13,046 nucleotides of DNA from Lutibacter sp. GTDB lineage: Bacteria; Bacteroidota; Bacteroidia; Flavobacteriales; Flavobacteriaceae. Under the pieces are notes generated by a model. The model saw nothing but the letters and a program-made list of their open reading frames with translations, did not search any database and had not been told where the DNA came from. Position numbers and translations under genes: made by a program. This document shows positions 1 through 7,580 of the stretch, piece by piece; the first letter of the stretch is position 1; the number at the start of each line of letters is the position of its first letter. The stretch is taken from positions 49,032 to 62,077 of the forward strand of contig DPCK01000021.1 of NCBI GenBank assembly GCA_003516285.1. Reading direction: 5' to 3'.

Positions 1-128
1 CTTAATGAAATATGTTGTTTTTTGCCCGTAAATTCGTTCACCTCACTTCTCGAATAATATTGAAACAACGTAAACAACACAATACCAACGCCAAGCAGCA
101 GTTTTATTTTTGAATTTCCTTTTAACAT
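1..128 (-). CDS. N-terminus of probable M48-type metallopeptidase (truncated by window edge)
   Basis: A minus-strand reading frame opens at the ATG at 128-126 and stays open to the window edge, giving 42 residues. It begins MLKGNSKIKLLLG and goes on with VLFTLFQYYS, SEVNEFTGKK and QHISL. The hydrophobic stretch at residues 9-24 looks like an N-terminal membrane anchor or uncleaved signal. The following SEVN-x-x-TG-x-x-Q block is what I remember from the start of secreted or lipid-anchored M48 (HtpX/Ste24-like) peptidases of Bacteroidota, where SEVNPVTGE or a close variant precedes a PEQEIALG-type segment. The zinc motif HExxH would lie outside the window, so the family call rests on the N-terminus only. 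The gene is divergent from the aromatic amino acid hydroxylase and shares its upstream region. Confidence 0.6.
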   Translation of the reverse strand, partial: MLKGNSKIKLLLGVGIVLFTLFQYYSRSEVNEFTGKKQHISL

Positions 129-143
129 ATTTTTTATATTTTG
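109..143 (+). promoter_or_regulatory. Candidate promoter of the aromatic amino acid hydroxylase gene
   Basis: TTTG at 109-112 resembles the Bacteroidota -33 element. TATATTTTG at 135-143 resembles the -7 element TAnnTTTG with one extra base between TA and TTTG. The gap between them is 22 bp. If this is the promoter, transcription would begin close to 150, which rules out the TTG codon at 141 as a translation start and favours the ATG at 231 (or 183). The match is imperfect and the -33 part lies inside the divergent gene. Confidence 0.3.
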
Positions 144-230
144 GCTAAATATAAGCAACTCGAGTTATTTTTTATAAATCAAATGACAGAATTTTTAAAA
201 ATTGTAAATTCACGGCGTAAAAAGCAAGAA

Positions 231-1976
231 ATGAAAGAAACGATAAAATTCAATAAAGTTACCGAACGGTTGCCAAAACACTTGCACCAGTTTATAGTGA
301 AGCAGCCTTATGCTGAATATACGGCCCAAAATCAGGCGGTTTGGCGGTATGTGATGCGAATGAATATTGATTTTTTGAGTAAAGTGGCGCACGAATCGTA
401 TTTGGAAGGCTTGAAAAAAACCGGTATTTCTTCAGAAGAAATTCCGAGAATGGAAGGAATGAACCGCATTTTAAAAGACATAGGCTGGGCAGCGGTTTCT
501 GTGGACGGATTTATTCCGCCCAATGCTTTTATGGAATTTCAGGCTTATAATGTGTTGGTGATTGCTTCGGATATCAGAACGATAGACCATCTTGAATATA
601 CGCCTGCGCCCGATATTATCCACGAAGCTGCCGGCCACGCACCAATAATCGCAAATCCGGAATATGCTGAATACTTGCGCCGGTTTGGAGAAATTGGCTG
701 CAAAGCAATTTCTTCTTCGGAAGACTATGAAATGTATGAAGCCATCAGATTGCTTTCCATTTTAAAGGAAGACCCAAATTCTTCCGAAGAAATTATCGAA
801 AATGCGCAACAAAAAGTGGAAGAGTTGCAAAATACGATGGGAGAACTTTCCGAAATGGCCCAAATACGCAATTTGCATTGGTGGACGGTTGAATACGGTT
901 TAATCGGCACCTTGGAAAATCCGAAAATCTATGGCGCCGGATTGCTTTCTTCCATAGGCGAAAGCAAAAAATGCTTGACCAACGAAGTTAAAAAAGTGCC
1001 TTATTCCATTGAAGCAGCGACGCAAAATTTTGACATCACCAAACCACAACCTCAACTTTTTGTAACGCCCGATTTTGCGCATTTAAGTTTTGTGCTGGAA
1101 GAATTTGCCAATAAAATGGCATTAAGAACTGGCGGATTGAGCGGTGTTCAAAAACTAATAAAATCTAAAAATATTGGCACGGTGGAATTGAGCACAGGCC
1201 TGCAAATTTCAGGTGTTTTTTCCAATGTGATTGTTGATGAAAACAAAAAACCCGTTTATATTCAAACATCAGGTCCAACCGCTTTGGCGAGCAGGGACAA
1301 GGAATTGATAGGCCACGGAACCGATTATCATCTGGAAGGATTTGGAAGTCCGCTAGGAAAATTAAAAGGCATCAATTTGGCCATTGAAGATATGTTTCCA
1401 AAAGATTTGGAGGTATACGGAATTTATGAAGGTAAAAAAACCACTTTGATTTTTGAAGGAAATGTTAAAGTGGAAGGCGAAGTTATCACCGGAAAACGCG
1501 ATTTAAAAGGGAAAATTTTACTCATTTCTTTTAAAAATTGCACGGTAACACATAATGATACAATTTTGTTTCAGCCAGCGTGGGGAATTTATGATATGGC
1601 GGTTGGAAAAGATATCATTTCTGCCCACGCCGGGCCGGCTTCCGTGAATTCTTTTAAGGATTTGGGAGAAGTTTCAGCTACCAAAACGCATAAAATTTCT
1701 TATTCAGAAGAAGAAATAAAGTTGCATAAAATGTATCAGGAAATTGCTGAAATGCGAAAAAACGGCGATGTGGATTTTTTGAGACTTGACTTGATTTTTG
1801 AAGAACTGAAGGTAAATTTTTCCTCAGATTGGTTATTGCCTTTGGCGATGTATGAACTTATTTATCAGTCAGATACAGAAATAGAAACCGAAATTTTGGA
1901 CTATTTAATGAAGCTTAAAAAAAATAAAAAACACGAACAACTTATAGCCAACGGAATTAGCCTTATTTCAAAATAG
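231..1976 (+). CDS. Aromatic amino acid hydroxylase, long form (phenylalanine 4-monooxygenase-like)
   Basis: This is a pterin-dependent, non-haem iron hydroxylase, expected to convert phenylalanine to tyrosine with O2 in the cytoplasm. From the ATG at 231 it has 581 residues. The iron ligands are visible: His131 and His136 in HEAAGH, and Glu221 in WWTVEYG. They correspond to the HELLGH and FTVEFG ligands of the animal enzymes. YGAGLLSS (234-241) and the QPQLFVTPDF block also fit. The catalytic domain ends near residue 300. About 270 further residues follow, first predicted beta-rich, then charged and helical, with no motif I can name. Classical bacterial PhhA proteins have only about 260-300 residues, but long versions are known in Bacteroidota and Bacillus. 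I chose 231 because KFNKVTERLPKHL aligns with remembered homolog N-termini. ATG 183 and TTG 141 are in frame upstream but less likely. Whether the substrate is Phe, Tyr or Trp cannot be proven here. Confidence 0.9.
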   Translation: MKETIKFNKVTERLPKHLHQFIVKQPYAEYTAQNQAVWRYVMRMNIDFLSKVAHESYLEGLKKTGISSEEIPRMEGMNRILKDIGWAAVSVDGFIPPNAFMEFQAYNVLVIASDIRTIDHLEYTPAPDIIHEAAGHAPIIANPEYAEYLRRFGEIGCKAISSSEDYEMYEAIRLLSILKEDPNSSEEIIENAQQKVEELQNTMGELSEMAQIRNLHWWTVEYGLIGTLENPKIYGAGLLSSIGESKKCLTNEVKKVPYSIEAATQNFDITKPQPQLFVTPDFAHLSFVLEEFANKMALRTGGLSGVQKLIKSKNIGTVELSTGLQISGVFSNVIVDENKKPVYIQTSGPTALASRDKELIGHGTDYHLEGFGSPLGKLKGINLAIEDMFPKDLEVYGIYEGKKTTLIFEGNVKVEGEVITGKRDLKGKILLISFKNCTVTHNDTILFQPAWGIYDMAVGKDIISAHAGPASVNSFKDLGEVSATKTHKISYSEEEIKLHKMYQEIAEMRKNGDVDFLRLDLIFEELKVNFSSDWLLPLAMYELIYQSDTEIETEILDYLMKLKKNKKHEQLIANGISLISK

Positions 1977-1977
1977 C

Positions 1978-1991
1978 GTAACTATAGTTAC
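1978..1991. promoter_or_regulatory. Perfect 14-bp palindrome, candidate operator upstream of the rhodanese gene
   Basis: GTAACTATAGTTAC is identical to its own reverse complement. It lies just after the stop codon of the hydroxylase gene and 21 bp before the -7 box at 2013-2020. Its centre (1984.5) is about 40 bp upstream of the start point expected from that box. No recognisable -33 element accompanies the -7 box. Both facts suit an activator site of the CRP/FNR class II kind, though a repressor site is equally possible from sequence alone. Confidence 0.45.
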
Positions 1992-2012
1992 CTATGTACC
2001 ATTTTATTGAAT

Positions 2013-2020
2013 TATCTTTG
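2013..2020 (+). promoter_or_regulatory. -7 promoter box of the rhodanese gene
   Basis: TATCTTTG matches the Bacteroidota -7 consensus TAnnTTTG exactly and lies 23 bp before the ATG at 2044. The region 18-25 bp upstream holds no TTTG; the end of the 14-bp palindrome is there instead. The gene therefore probably has its own transcript separate from the hydroxylase. Confidence 0.55.
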
Positions 2021-2043
2021 CCTAAATTTTAAAATTAAAAAGA

Positions 2044-2355
2044 ATGGGTTTTTTCGGATTATTTGGTGGTGGAAATGCAGGAGCTTCAATTGAAGAATAT
2101 TTAAAAGAAGGCGCTGTTGTTATTGATGTAAGAACAGTAGAAGAGTTTAAAGAAGGGCACGTAAAAGGCTCAAAAAATATGGTGCTAAACGCCATTCCAA
2201 CGAAAGTGGCTGAGATTAAAAAAATGAATAAAAAAGTAATAGCGGTTTGCAGAAGCGGTGCAAGAAGCGGACAAGCAACGTCATTTTTGAAACAACAGGG
2301 AATCGACATTATCAATGGCGGTCCTTGGCAAAATGTGGCCAAATTTGTAAAATAA
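2044..2355 (+). CDS. Single-domain rhodanese-like sulfurtransferase
   Basis: This 103-residue protein is a single rhodanese domain. The active-site loop is CRSGARS with the persulfide-forming Cys69. The upstream VVIDVRTVEEF block (residues 25-35) and the EGHVKGSKN block (37-45) are the usual rhodanese signatures. The C-terminal NGGPWQNVAKF replaces the common GGxxxW ending. Family members move sulfane sulfur from thiosulfate, polysulfide or persulfides to cyanide, thiols or protein acceptors. The physiological donor and acceptor are not visible here. The N-terminus MGFFGLFGGG is hydrophobic and glycine-rich but too short for a signal peptide, so the protein is probably cytoplasmic. The gene is monocistronic, with a perfect -7 box and a palindromic candidate operator before it and a strong hairpin terminator 18 bp after its stop. 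Confidence 0.9.
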   Translation: MGFFGLFGGGNAGASIEEYLKEGAVVIDVRTVEEFKEGHVKGSKNMVLNAIPTKVAEIKKMNKKVIAVCRSGARSGQATSFLKQQGIDIINGGPWQNVAKFVK

Positions 2356-2373
2356 GGAATAAGTACTTTATAT

Positions 2374-2407
2374 AAAAAAGGGAAAAGCAGCTGTCTTTCC
2401 CTTTTTT
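2374..2407 (+). terminator. Intrinsic terminator after the rhodanese gene
   Basis: A perfect 12-bp stem (2374-2385 with 2396-2407) pairs AAAAAAGGGAAA with TTTCCCTTTTTT around a 10-nt loop containing CAGCTG. The 3' arm ends in six T residues followed by ATTTT. Because the stem starts with A6 it could also work for transcription coming from the right. It separates the rhodanese gene from the amidohydrolase gene. Confidence 0.8.
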
Positions 2408-2495
2408 ATTTTAAAAAAATATGAATTCATAAAATCAACTAACAAATTTATTTTCTTTTTTTATATATTTAGAAAAAATATTTAACTAACTAAAA

Positions 2496-3788
2496 ATGAA
2501 AAAATTACAAACGCTATTTTTTTTAATCCTCTTAACAATTAGTTTAAATGCTCAAAATAATACTGTAGATCAGTTAATTATAGATGTTGAGCCCAAGGTA
2601 ATTGAATGGCGAAGACATTTTCATGAAAACCCAGAATTGTCTAATAGAGAATTTAGAACAGTTGAAAAAATTGCAGAATATTTAAAAAGCTTAGGATTAG
2701 AAGTTAAAACAGGAATTGCTCACACAGGTGTTGTTGGAATTTTAAATGGAAATCATCCAGGCCCGGTTGTTGCTTTAAGAGCAGACATAGATGCGCTGCC
2801 GGTTACTGAAAGAACTCCTGTACCGTTTGCTTCAAAAGTAATAGACACGTACAATGGTGCCGAAACGGGAGTAATGCACGCTTGTGGGCATGATGCTCAT
2901 ATGGCGATGTTAATGGGAGTTGCTGAGGTTTTATCAAAAATTAAAAATGAGTTGAAAGGAACTGTTTTATTTATTTTTCAACCTGCTGAAGAAGGTGCGC
3001 CAATTGGCGAAGAAGGGGGAGCAGAATTAATGATAAAAGAAGGGGTTTTAAAAAATCCGAATGTTGATGTAATTTTTGGGTTGCATATTTCATCAAAGAC
3101 AACAGTTGGACAAATAGAATATAAACCTGGTGGGATTATGGCTTCTGCACAAACTTTTACAATTAAAGTTAAAGGAAAACAAGCTCATGGCTCAACACCT
3201 TGGCTTGGAACAGATCCAATTGTGGTTGCTGCTCAAATTATAAATGGATTACAAACAATTGTGAGTAGAGATACTGAATTAACAAAAGAGGCAGCTGTAA
3301 TTAGTGTAGGTATGATTAAAGGAGGCGTTAGAAGTAATATTATTCCCGAAGAAGTTGATATGATTGGAACCATTAGAACTTTAGATTATGAAATGCAAAA
3401 AAAAATACACATTGAAATGAAACATAGAGTTCCTGCAATTGCTGAAGCTTTTGGGGCAACTGCAACTATTGAGATTGACAAAGGTTATCCAATAACTTAC
3501 AATAATGTTAATTTAACAGCAGAAATGGTGCCTTCTTTAGAAAAAGCTGTGGGGAAAGAAAATGTAAAATTAATAAGTGCAATTACTGGTGCTGAAGATT
3601 TTTCATTTTTTCAGAATGAAATACCAGGTCTTTATTTCTTTGTAGGGGGGAAACCTGTTAATGTTGAAAAAAAGGATGCAACTGGACACCACACTCCAGA
3701 CTTTTATATAGATGAAAGCGGATTTATTTATGGTGTAAAATCTTTTGTTGAATTAACAATTGATTATATAAATAACAATCAAAAATAA
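2496..3788 (+). CDS. Secreted M20-family amidohydrolase (N-acyl amino acid / hippurate hydrolase-like)
   Basis: This is a 430-residue binuclear metal hydrolase of the M20D group, which cleaves N-acyl or N-aminoacyl amide bonds. Residues 1-20 (MKKLQTLFFLILLTISLNAQ) form a clear signal peptide, so the enzyme acts in the periplasm or outside. Metal and catalytic motifs are complete: Cys130 and His132 in CGHDAH, Glu165-Glu166 in QPAEEG, His197 in GLH, and His398-His399 in TGHHTPDF. His231 lies in the QAHGSTP segment of the lid/dimerisation domain, and GAEDF (365-369) is the usual late motif. Substrate cannot be told from sequence. Codon use differs from the neighbours: 9 of 10 arginines are AGA, against 5 of 15 in the hydroxylase gene, and third positions are richer in A/T. 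This suggests acquisition from a more AT-rich relative. The leader contains TATATTTA (2464-2471), a one-mismatch -7 box. The gene ends 4 bp from the converging GSCFA gene. Confidence 0.88.
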   Translation: MKKLQTLFFLILLTISLNAQNNTVDQLIIDVEPKVIEWRRHFHENPELSNREFRTVEKIAEYLKSLGLEVKTGIAHTGVVGILNGNHPGPVVALRADIDALPVTERTPVPFASKVIDTYNGAETGVMHACGHDAHMAMLMGVAEVLSKIKNELKGTVLFIFQPAEEGAPIGEEGGAELMIKEGVLKNPNVDVIFGLHISSKTTVGQIEYKPGGIMASAQTFTIKVKGKQAHGSTPWLGTDPIVVAAQIINGLQTIVSRDTELTKEAAVISVGMIKGGVRSNIIPEEVDMIGTIRTLDYEMQKKIHIEMKHRVPAIAEAFGATATIEIDKGYPITYNNVNLTAEMVPSLEKAVGKENVKLISAITGAEDFSFFQNEIPGLYFFVGGKPVNVEKKDATGHHTPDFYIDESGFIYGVKSFVELTIDYINNNQK

Positions 3789-3792
3789 AAGG

Positions 3793-4734
3793 TTAAAAAA
3801 TAACATGAAAATTCCTTTTTAAATCAACAATTTTTTGATTTAAATTTTCTAAAAAAGCCTTGTATTCTCTAGAATCCGGATTGAAAGGTTTGTGCGCCAG
3901 TCCTTTTTGGATGGTTTCAACTTCTTTCATCACTGAAAAAGTATTTTCTTTAATCCAAACGTGATTAAATTGTTCCCAAATATAATCGATGGCAGTTTCA
4001 TTGGGATGAATCATATCGCTGTTATAAAATCGGTATTCACGCAAATCGTCTATCATTATTTCAAAAGAAGGAAAATATTTACCGTTTACTTCACCTAAAG
4101 TTTTGTGGATGGCCGTAATTAAATGCGCTTTGCTCAGTGAATTTTCCACAAAACCGTCTTTGATATGGCGCACCGGTGAAACCGTAAAGATAACGGTTAC
4201 CTTCGGATTGATTGCTGAAATTTGATGGCAAATATTTTTTAATGTAGCTGTAATTTCATCCACTGAAAGCAATTCTTTTGCAAACTTTTTTTGGGGAACT
4301 TTATGGCAATTGCCAACAACGGCATTGGTTTCAATAAATCGGTAAGTAAAAGAAGTTCCCAAAGTAATAATGATGTGCGTTGTTTCTTTTAGCCGTTTAT
4401 TGGTCGATTTAACAGCAAGGTTTAAATTGTGAAGCAATTCATTTTTAACCGTAGCGCTTAAATCGGAATGCGCATCAAAGCAATGCCAGCGTTCGTTCAA
4501 CAAAAAAACATCGCTTTCAGAATATGTTTTTTCATTTAATGAATTTAAAATTAAAGTTTCAATGGCTTTCGGATTGAACAAAATACCAAACGGATTGCTG
4601 GCCGCATCAAATTTATAATATGCCAGTTTTTTGCTGATATTTTCTGAAAAACAAGAACCAATCAACAACAATTTAGAAGCATAATCAATTTGATTTTCTT
4701 TTTTTTGAAGCTGAATGTTGGTCCTGAAATTCAT
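3793..4734 (-). CDS. GSCFA-domain protein (SGNH/GDSL-hydrolase-like)
   Basis: This 313-residue protein matches the GSCFA family over its whole length. The family-naming motif is GSCFSENI (residues 26-33). It is followed by NPFGILFNP (47-55), TLGTSFTYRF (124-133), GNCHKVPQKKF (141-151), VSPVRHIKDG (185-194), LREYRFYNSD and DMIHPNE (240-246). The last supplies a D-x-x-H pair like the catalytic Asp/His of SGNH hydrolases. The nucleophile residue is not obvious: Ser27 or Cys28 are candidates by position. The biological substrate of GSCFA proteins is unknown to me. No signal peptide is visible, so it is probably cytoplasmic. The gene lies 94 bp downstream of alaS on the same strand with no promoter I can see between them, so it is likely read from the alaS transcript through the repeat hairpin at the alaS stop. 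Confidence 0.88.
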   Translation of the reverse strand: MNFRTNIQLQKKENQIDYASKLLLIGSCFSENISKKLAYYKFDAASNPFGILFNPKAIETLILNSLNEKTYSESDVFLLNERWHCFDAHSDLSATVKNELLHNLNLAVKSTNKRLKETTHIIITLGTSFTYRFIETNAVVGNCHKVPQKKFAKELLSVDEITATLKNICHQISAINPKVTVIFTVSPVRHIKDGFVENSLSKAHLITAIHKTLGEVNGKYFPSFEIMIDDLREYRFYNSDMIHPNETAIDYIWEQFNHVWIKENTFSVMKEVETIQKGLAHKPFNPDSREYKAFLENLNQKIVDLKRNFHVIF

Positions 4735-4804
4735 TTTATTTAATGTTTATATGTTGAATCGTTTATTTGTTGAAACGTTACGTTTTTCGGCTTTAAACAT
4801 TATT

Positions 4805-4826
4805 CCCCCTTCGGGGGTTAGGGGGC
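4805..4826. repeat. G/C-run hairpin repeat next to the alaS stop codon
   Basis: On the plus strand CCCCC (4805-4809), TTC, GGGGG (4813-4817), TTA, GGGGG (4821-4825). On the alaS transcript it reads GCCCCCTAACCCCCGAAGGGGG, with two C5 runs competing for one G5 run. The alaS stop codon begins three bases away. I recognise this from memory as a short intergenic repeat common in Bacteroidota genomes, often directly after genes. It lacks a following U-run, so it is not a classical terminator; it may stabilise or attenuate the alaS-GSCFA message. Confidence 0.6.
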
Positions 4827-4828
4827 TT

Positions 4829-7441
4829 TTAACTTAAATATTCTTTGCCTTTTAGGAGTGCCTGCTCAATTCCTTCAGGTTTTTTGCCGCCTGCAGTGGC
4901 AAAATAAGCTTGTCCACCGCCGCCGCCTTCAATCAATTTTCCCAATTCACGCACCACTTTCCCTGCATCCAATTTTTTTTCTTCCACCAAATTTTTGGCA
5001 ACATAACAGGTTAAAAAAGCTTTACCGTCCGTTTCGGTTCCCACCAATAAAAACAGATTTTCAATTTTATTTCCCAAATCAAAGGCCAAATCTTTAATGC
5101 TGTTTTGGTCCAAATCCAGTTTTACGGCCAAATAGTGAATGCCGTTAATTGTTTCAACTTGATTTAGTAAATCGCCTGTCAAATTTTTGGCTTTGTCTTT
5201 TTGCAAAGCTTCCACCTGTTTTTTTAACAGGGCATTTTCTTCCTGCAAATCAATAATGGCTTTCACCGGATTCTTGGTGTTTTTCAACACTTCTTTCACT
5301 TCAGAAAAAACCTGCGTATTTTCAAGAAAGAATTCTTTTGAGGCATCACCAGTAATGGCTTCAATACGTCTAACTCCGGCTGCAATGGCGCCTTCCGACA
5401 CAATTTTAAAATGCCAGATATCGCCCGTATTTTGAATGTGTGTGCCACCACAAAGTTCTACGGATTTTCCAAATTGAATGGCACGAACCGTATCACCATA
5501 TTTTTCCCCAAACAAAGCCATGGCACCTTTATCTAAGGCGGTTTTTATGGGGATATTCCGATATTCTTCCAGCATCAATTTGGAATCAATGCGTGCGTTT
5601 ACAAAATCTTCAACGGCACGTAACTCATCAACAGTTAATTTTGCAAAATGTGAAAAGTCGAAACGCAAACTTTTTGAATGTACTGCCGATCCTTTTTGTT
5701 CCACGTGCGTTCCTAAAATTTCACGCAAAGCCTGATGCAGCAAATGGCTGGCGGAATGGTTACAGGCCGTTCTGAATCTTTCTTTTTCATCAACCGCCAC
5801 TTTAAAATTTTGGGTTGGATCTTTAGGCAAGCTTTTGGCAAAATGAATGATTAAATTGTTTTCTTTTTTGGTGTCAACTATATTAATGACCTTTCCGTCG
5901 CTCATTTCAATATACCCTTTGTCGCCCACTTGTCCGCCCCCTTCCGGATAAAAAGGCGTCATATTAAATACCAATTGGTATAAATCGCCTTCTTTTTTGG
6001 ACGACACTTTTCTGTATTGGGTTATGGAAACATTGGCTTCCAAAGTGTCATATCCTATAAATTCTTTTTCTGCATCTTCTTGTAAAATCACCCAATCATC
6101 AGTTTCAACAACTGCGGCGGCCCTTGAGCGTGTTTTTTGTTTTTCCAGTGCTGACTTAAATTCCATTTCATTTAAAGTCATTCCTTTTTCGGAAAGAATT
6201 AATGCTGTTAAATCAATCGGGAAACCAAAAGTATCAAACAATTCGAAGGCTTTTTTACCTGAAACTTCTTTTCCTGCAGTATTTTTAATAATGCCGTCCA
6301 ACAAAACCAATCCCTGATCCAAAGTTCTCAAAAACGAATTTTCTTCTTCTTTAATCACGTTGGTCACCAGTTGTTTTTGTGATTTAAGTTCAGGGAAATA
6401 GTCGCCCATTTGCTGACTTAAAGTGCTCGCCAATTTGTAAATAAAAGGCTCTTTGGTGTTTAAAAATGTAAATCCGTAACGAATGGCACGTCGCAAAATT
6501 CTTCGAATTACATAACCGGCTCCGGTGTTTGAAGGCAATTGTCCGTCGGCAATTGCAAAAGCAACCGCACGAACGTGGTCGGCAATCACGCGAATGGCGA
6601 TGTCTGTTTCTTCATTTTTGCCATATTCACTGTTGGTAATCGCTTCAATTTCTTGGATTAACGGCGTAAAAACATCGGTATCGTAATTGGATTGTTTCTT
6701 TTGAAGCACCATACACAAACGTTCAAAACCCATTCCGGTATCTACGTGTTTTGCAGGTAATTTTTCCAAAGAGCCATCGGCTTTTCTGTTGAATTCCATA
6801 AAAACCAGGTTCCAGATTTCCACCACCTGCGGATGGTCATTGTTTACCAGACTTCTGCCGGAAACTTTTGCTTTTTCTTCCGCAGACCTAATATCTACGT
6901 GAATTTCAGAACAAGGTCCGCACGGTCCTTGCGCGCCCATTTCCCAGAAGTTGTCTTTTTTATTTCCGTTGATTATTCGGTCTTCCGGAACATATTTTTT
7001 CCACAAATCGTAGGCATCCTGGTCGTATTCCAAACCATCGTCTTCCGAACCTTCAAAAACGGAGACATACAAACAATCTTTGTCTATTTTATAAACTTCA
7101 GTCAGCAATTCCCAGGCCCAGTCAATGGCTTCATTTTTAAAATAATCGCCAAAACTCCAGTTTCCCAGCATTTCAAACATTGTGTGGTGGTAAGTGTCCT
7201 TCCCCACTTCTTCCAAATCGTTGTGTTTTCCTGAAACCCGTAAACATTTTTGCGTATCGGCAACACGTTTATCCACCGCAGTTTTTTGTCCCAAAAAATA
7301 CTCTTTAAAAGGCACCATTCCCGCATTGGTAAACATAAGCGTAGGATCATTTTTCAACACCATTGGAGATGACGGTACGATTGCGTGTTTTTTTGAAGCA
7401 AAAAAATCTAAAAATTGTTGACGTACAAGTTGTGATTTCAT
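4829..7441 (-). CDS. alaS: Alanyl-tRNA synthetase
   Basis: This 870-residue cytoplasmic class II synthetase charges tRNA-Ala with alanine. All usual parts are present. The catalytic core includes FTNAGMVPFK (residues 37-46), RVSGKHNDLEEVG (68-80), HHTMFEMLGNWSFGDYF (85-101) and the motif 3 region GMGFERL (236-242). The tRNA-recognition segment contains IRRILRRAIRYG (312-323). The editing domain has both zinc-binding halves, HSASH (562-566) and CGGTH (664-668). The C-terminal domain has its glycine-rich GGGGGQAYFATAGG near residue 840. Length is normal for the family and nothing is missing, so mischarged Ser/Gly should be edited. It is divergent from the M23 peptidase gene and sits upstream of the GSCFA gene on the same strand. 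A -7 box match (7528-7535) lies about 90 bp before the start. Confidence 0.98.
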   Translation of the reverse strand: MKSQLVRQQFLDFFASKKHAIVPSSPMVLKNDPTLMFTNAGMVPFKEYFLGQKTAVDKRVADTQKCLRVSGKHNDLEEVGKDTYHHTMFEMLGNWSFGDYFKNEAIDWAWELLTEVYKIDKDCLYVSVFEGSEDDGLEYDQDAYDLWKKYVPEDRIINGNKKDNFWEMGAQGPCGPCSEIHVDIRSAEEKAKVSGRSLVNNDHPQVVEIWNLVFMEFNRKADGSLEKLPAKHVDTGMGFERLCMVLQKKQSNYDTDVFTPLIQEIEAITNSEYGKNEETDIAIRVIADHVRAVAFAIADGQLPSNTGAGYVIRRILRRAIRYGFTFLNTKEPFIYKLASTLSQQMGDYFPELKSQKQLVTNVIKEEENSFLRTLDQGLVLLDGIIKNTAGKEVSGKKAFELFDTFGFPIDLTALILSEKGMTLNEMEFKSALEKQKTRSRAAAVVETDDWVILQEDAEKEFIGYDTLEANVSITQYRKVSSKKEGDLYQLVFNMTPFYPEGGGQVGDKGYIEMSDGKVINIVDTKKENNLIIHFAKSLPKDPTQNFKVAVDEKERFRTACNHSASHLLHQALREILGTHVEQKGSAVHSKSLRFDFSHFAKLTVDELRAVEDFVNARIDSKLMLEEYRNIPIKTALDKGAMALFGEKYGDTVRAIQFGKSVELCGGTHIQNTGDIWHFKIVSEGAIAAGVRRIEAITGDASKEFFLENTQVFSEVKEVLKNTKNPVKAIIDLQEENALLKKQVEALQKDKAKNLTGDLLNQVETINGIHYLAVKLDLDQNSIKDLAFDLGNKIENLFLLVGTETDGKAFLTCYVAKNLVEEKKLDAGKVVRELGKLIEGGGGGQAYFATAGGKKPEGIEQALLKGKEYLS

Positions 7442-7527
7442 ATATTTTTTTAATGTTCTTTTATTAAGTCCGTAATCCTATTTTAAGTAGTCTTGATTGT
7501 TTCAGACTCCATCATTATTGACATTTT

Positions 7528-7535
7528 CAAAATTA
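7528..7535 (-). promoter_or_regulatory. Candidate -7 box of alaS
   Basis: Read on the minus strand the site is TAATTTTG, an exact TAnnTTTG match, about 87 bp upstream of the alaS ATG. The expected -33 TTTG is not found at the right distance; CTAAA at 7566-7570 is the nearest candidate and is too far. The long leader before alaS shows no riboswitch-like structure that I can recognise. Confidence 0.3.
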
Positions 7536-7580
7536 TTAAAGGACAAATTATCTGTTAATTATATGCTAAAAATTAGCGGG

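Noticed and set aside
2022..2342. Minus-strand open frame of 106 codons opposite the rhodanese gene
   Set aside because: It mirrors the rhodanese gene, which has full active-site motifs, its own promoter and a terminator. The antisense protein has no recognisable features.
4805..4826. G/C-run hairpin considered as the alaS intrinsic terminator
   Set aside because: There is no U-run after the hairpin on the alaS strand, and the next gene is co-oriented and lacks an obvious own promoter.
6833..7234. Plus-strand open frame of 133 codons opposite alaS, and several others at 4858-6317
   Set aside because: They lie fully inside the unmistakable alaS coding sequence on the other strand, have no recognisable domains, and reflect the codon bias of alaS.
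7442..7573. alaS leader considered for a T-box or other riboswitch
   Set aside because: No T-box sequence, terminator/antiterminator pair or recognised aptamer core is visible, and T-boxes are not expected in Bacteroidota.
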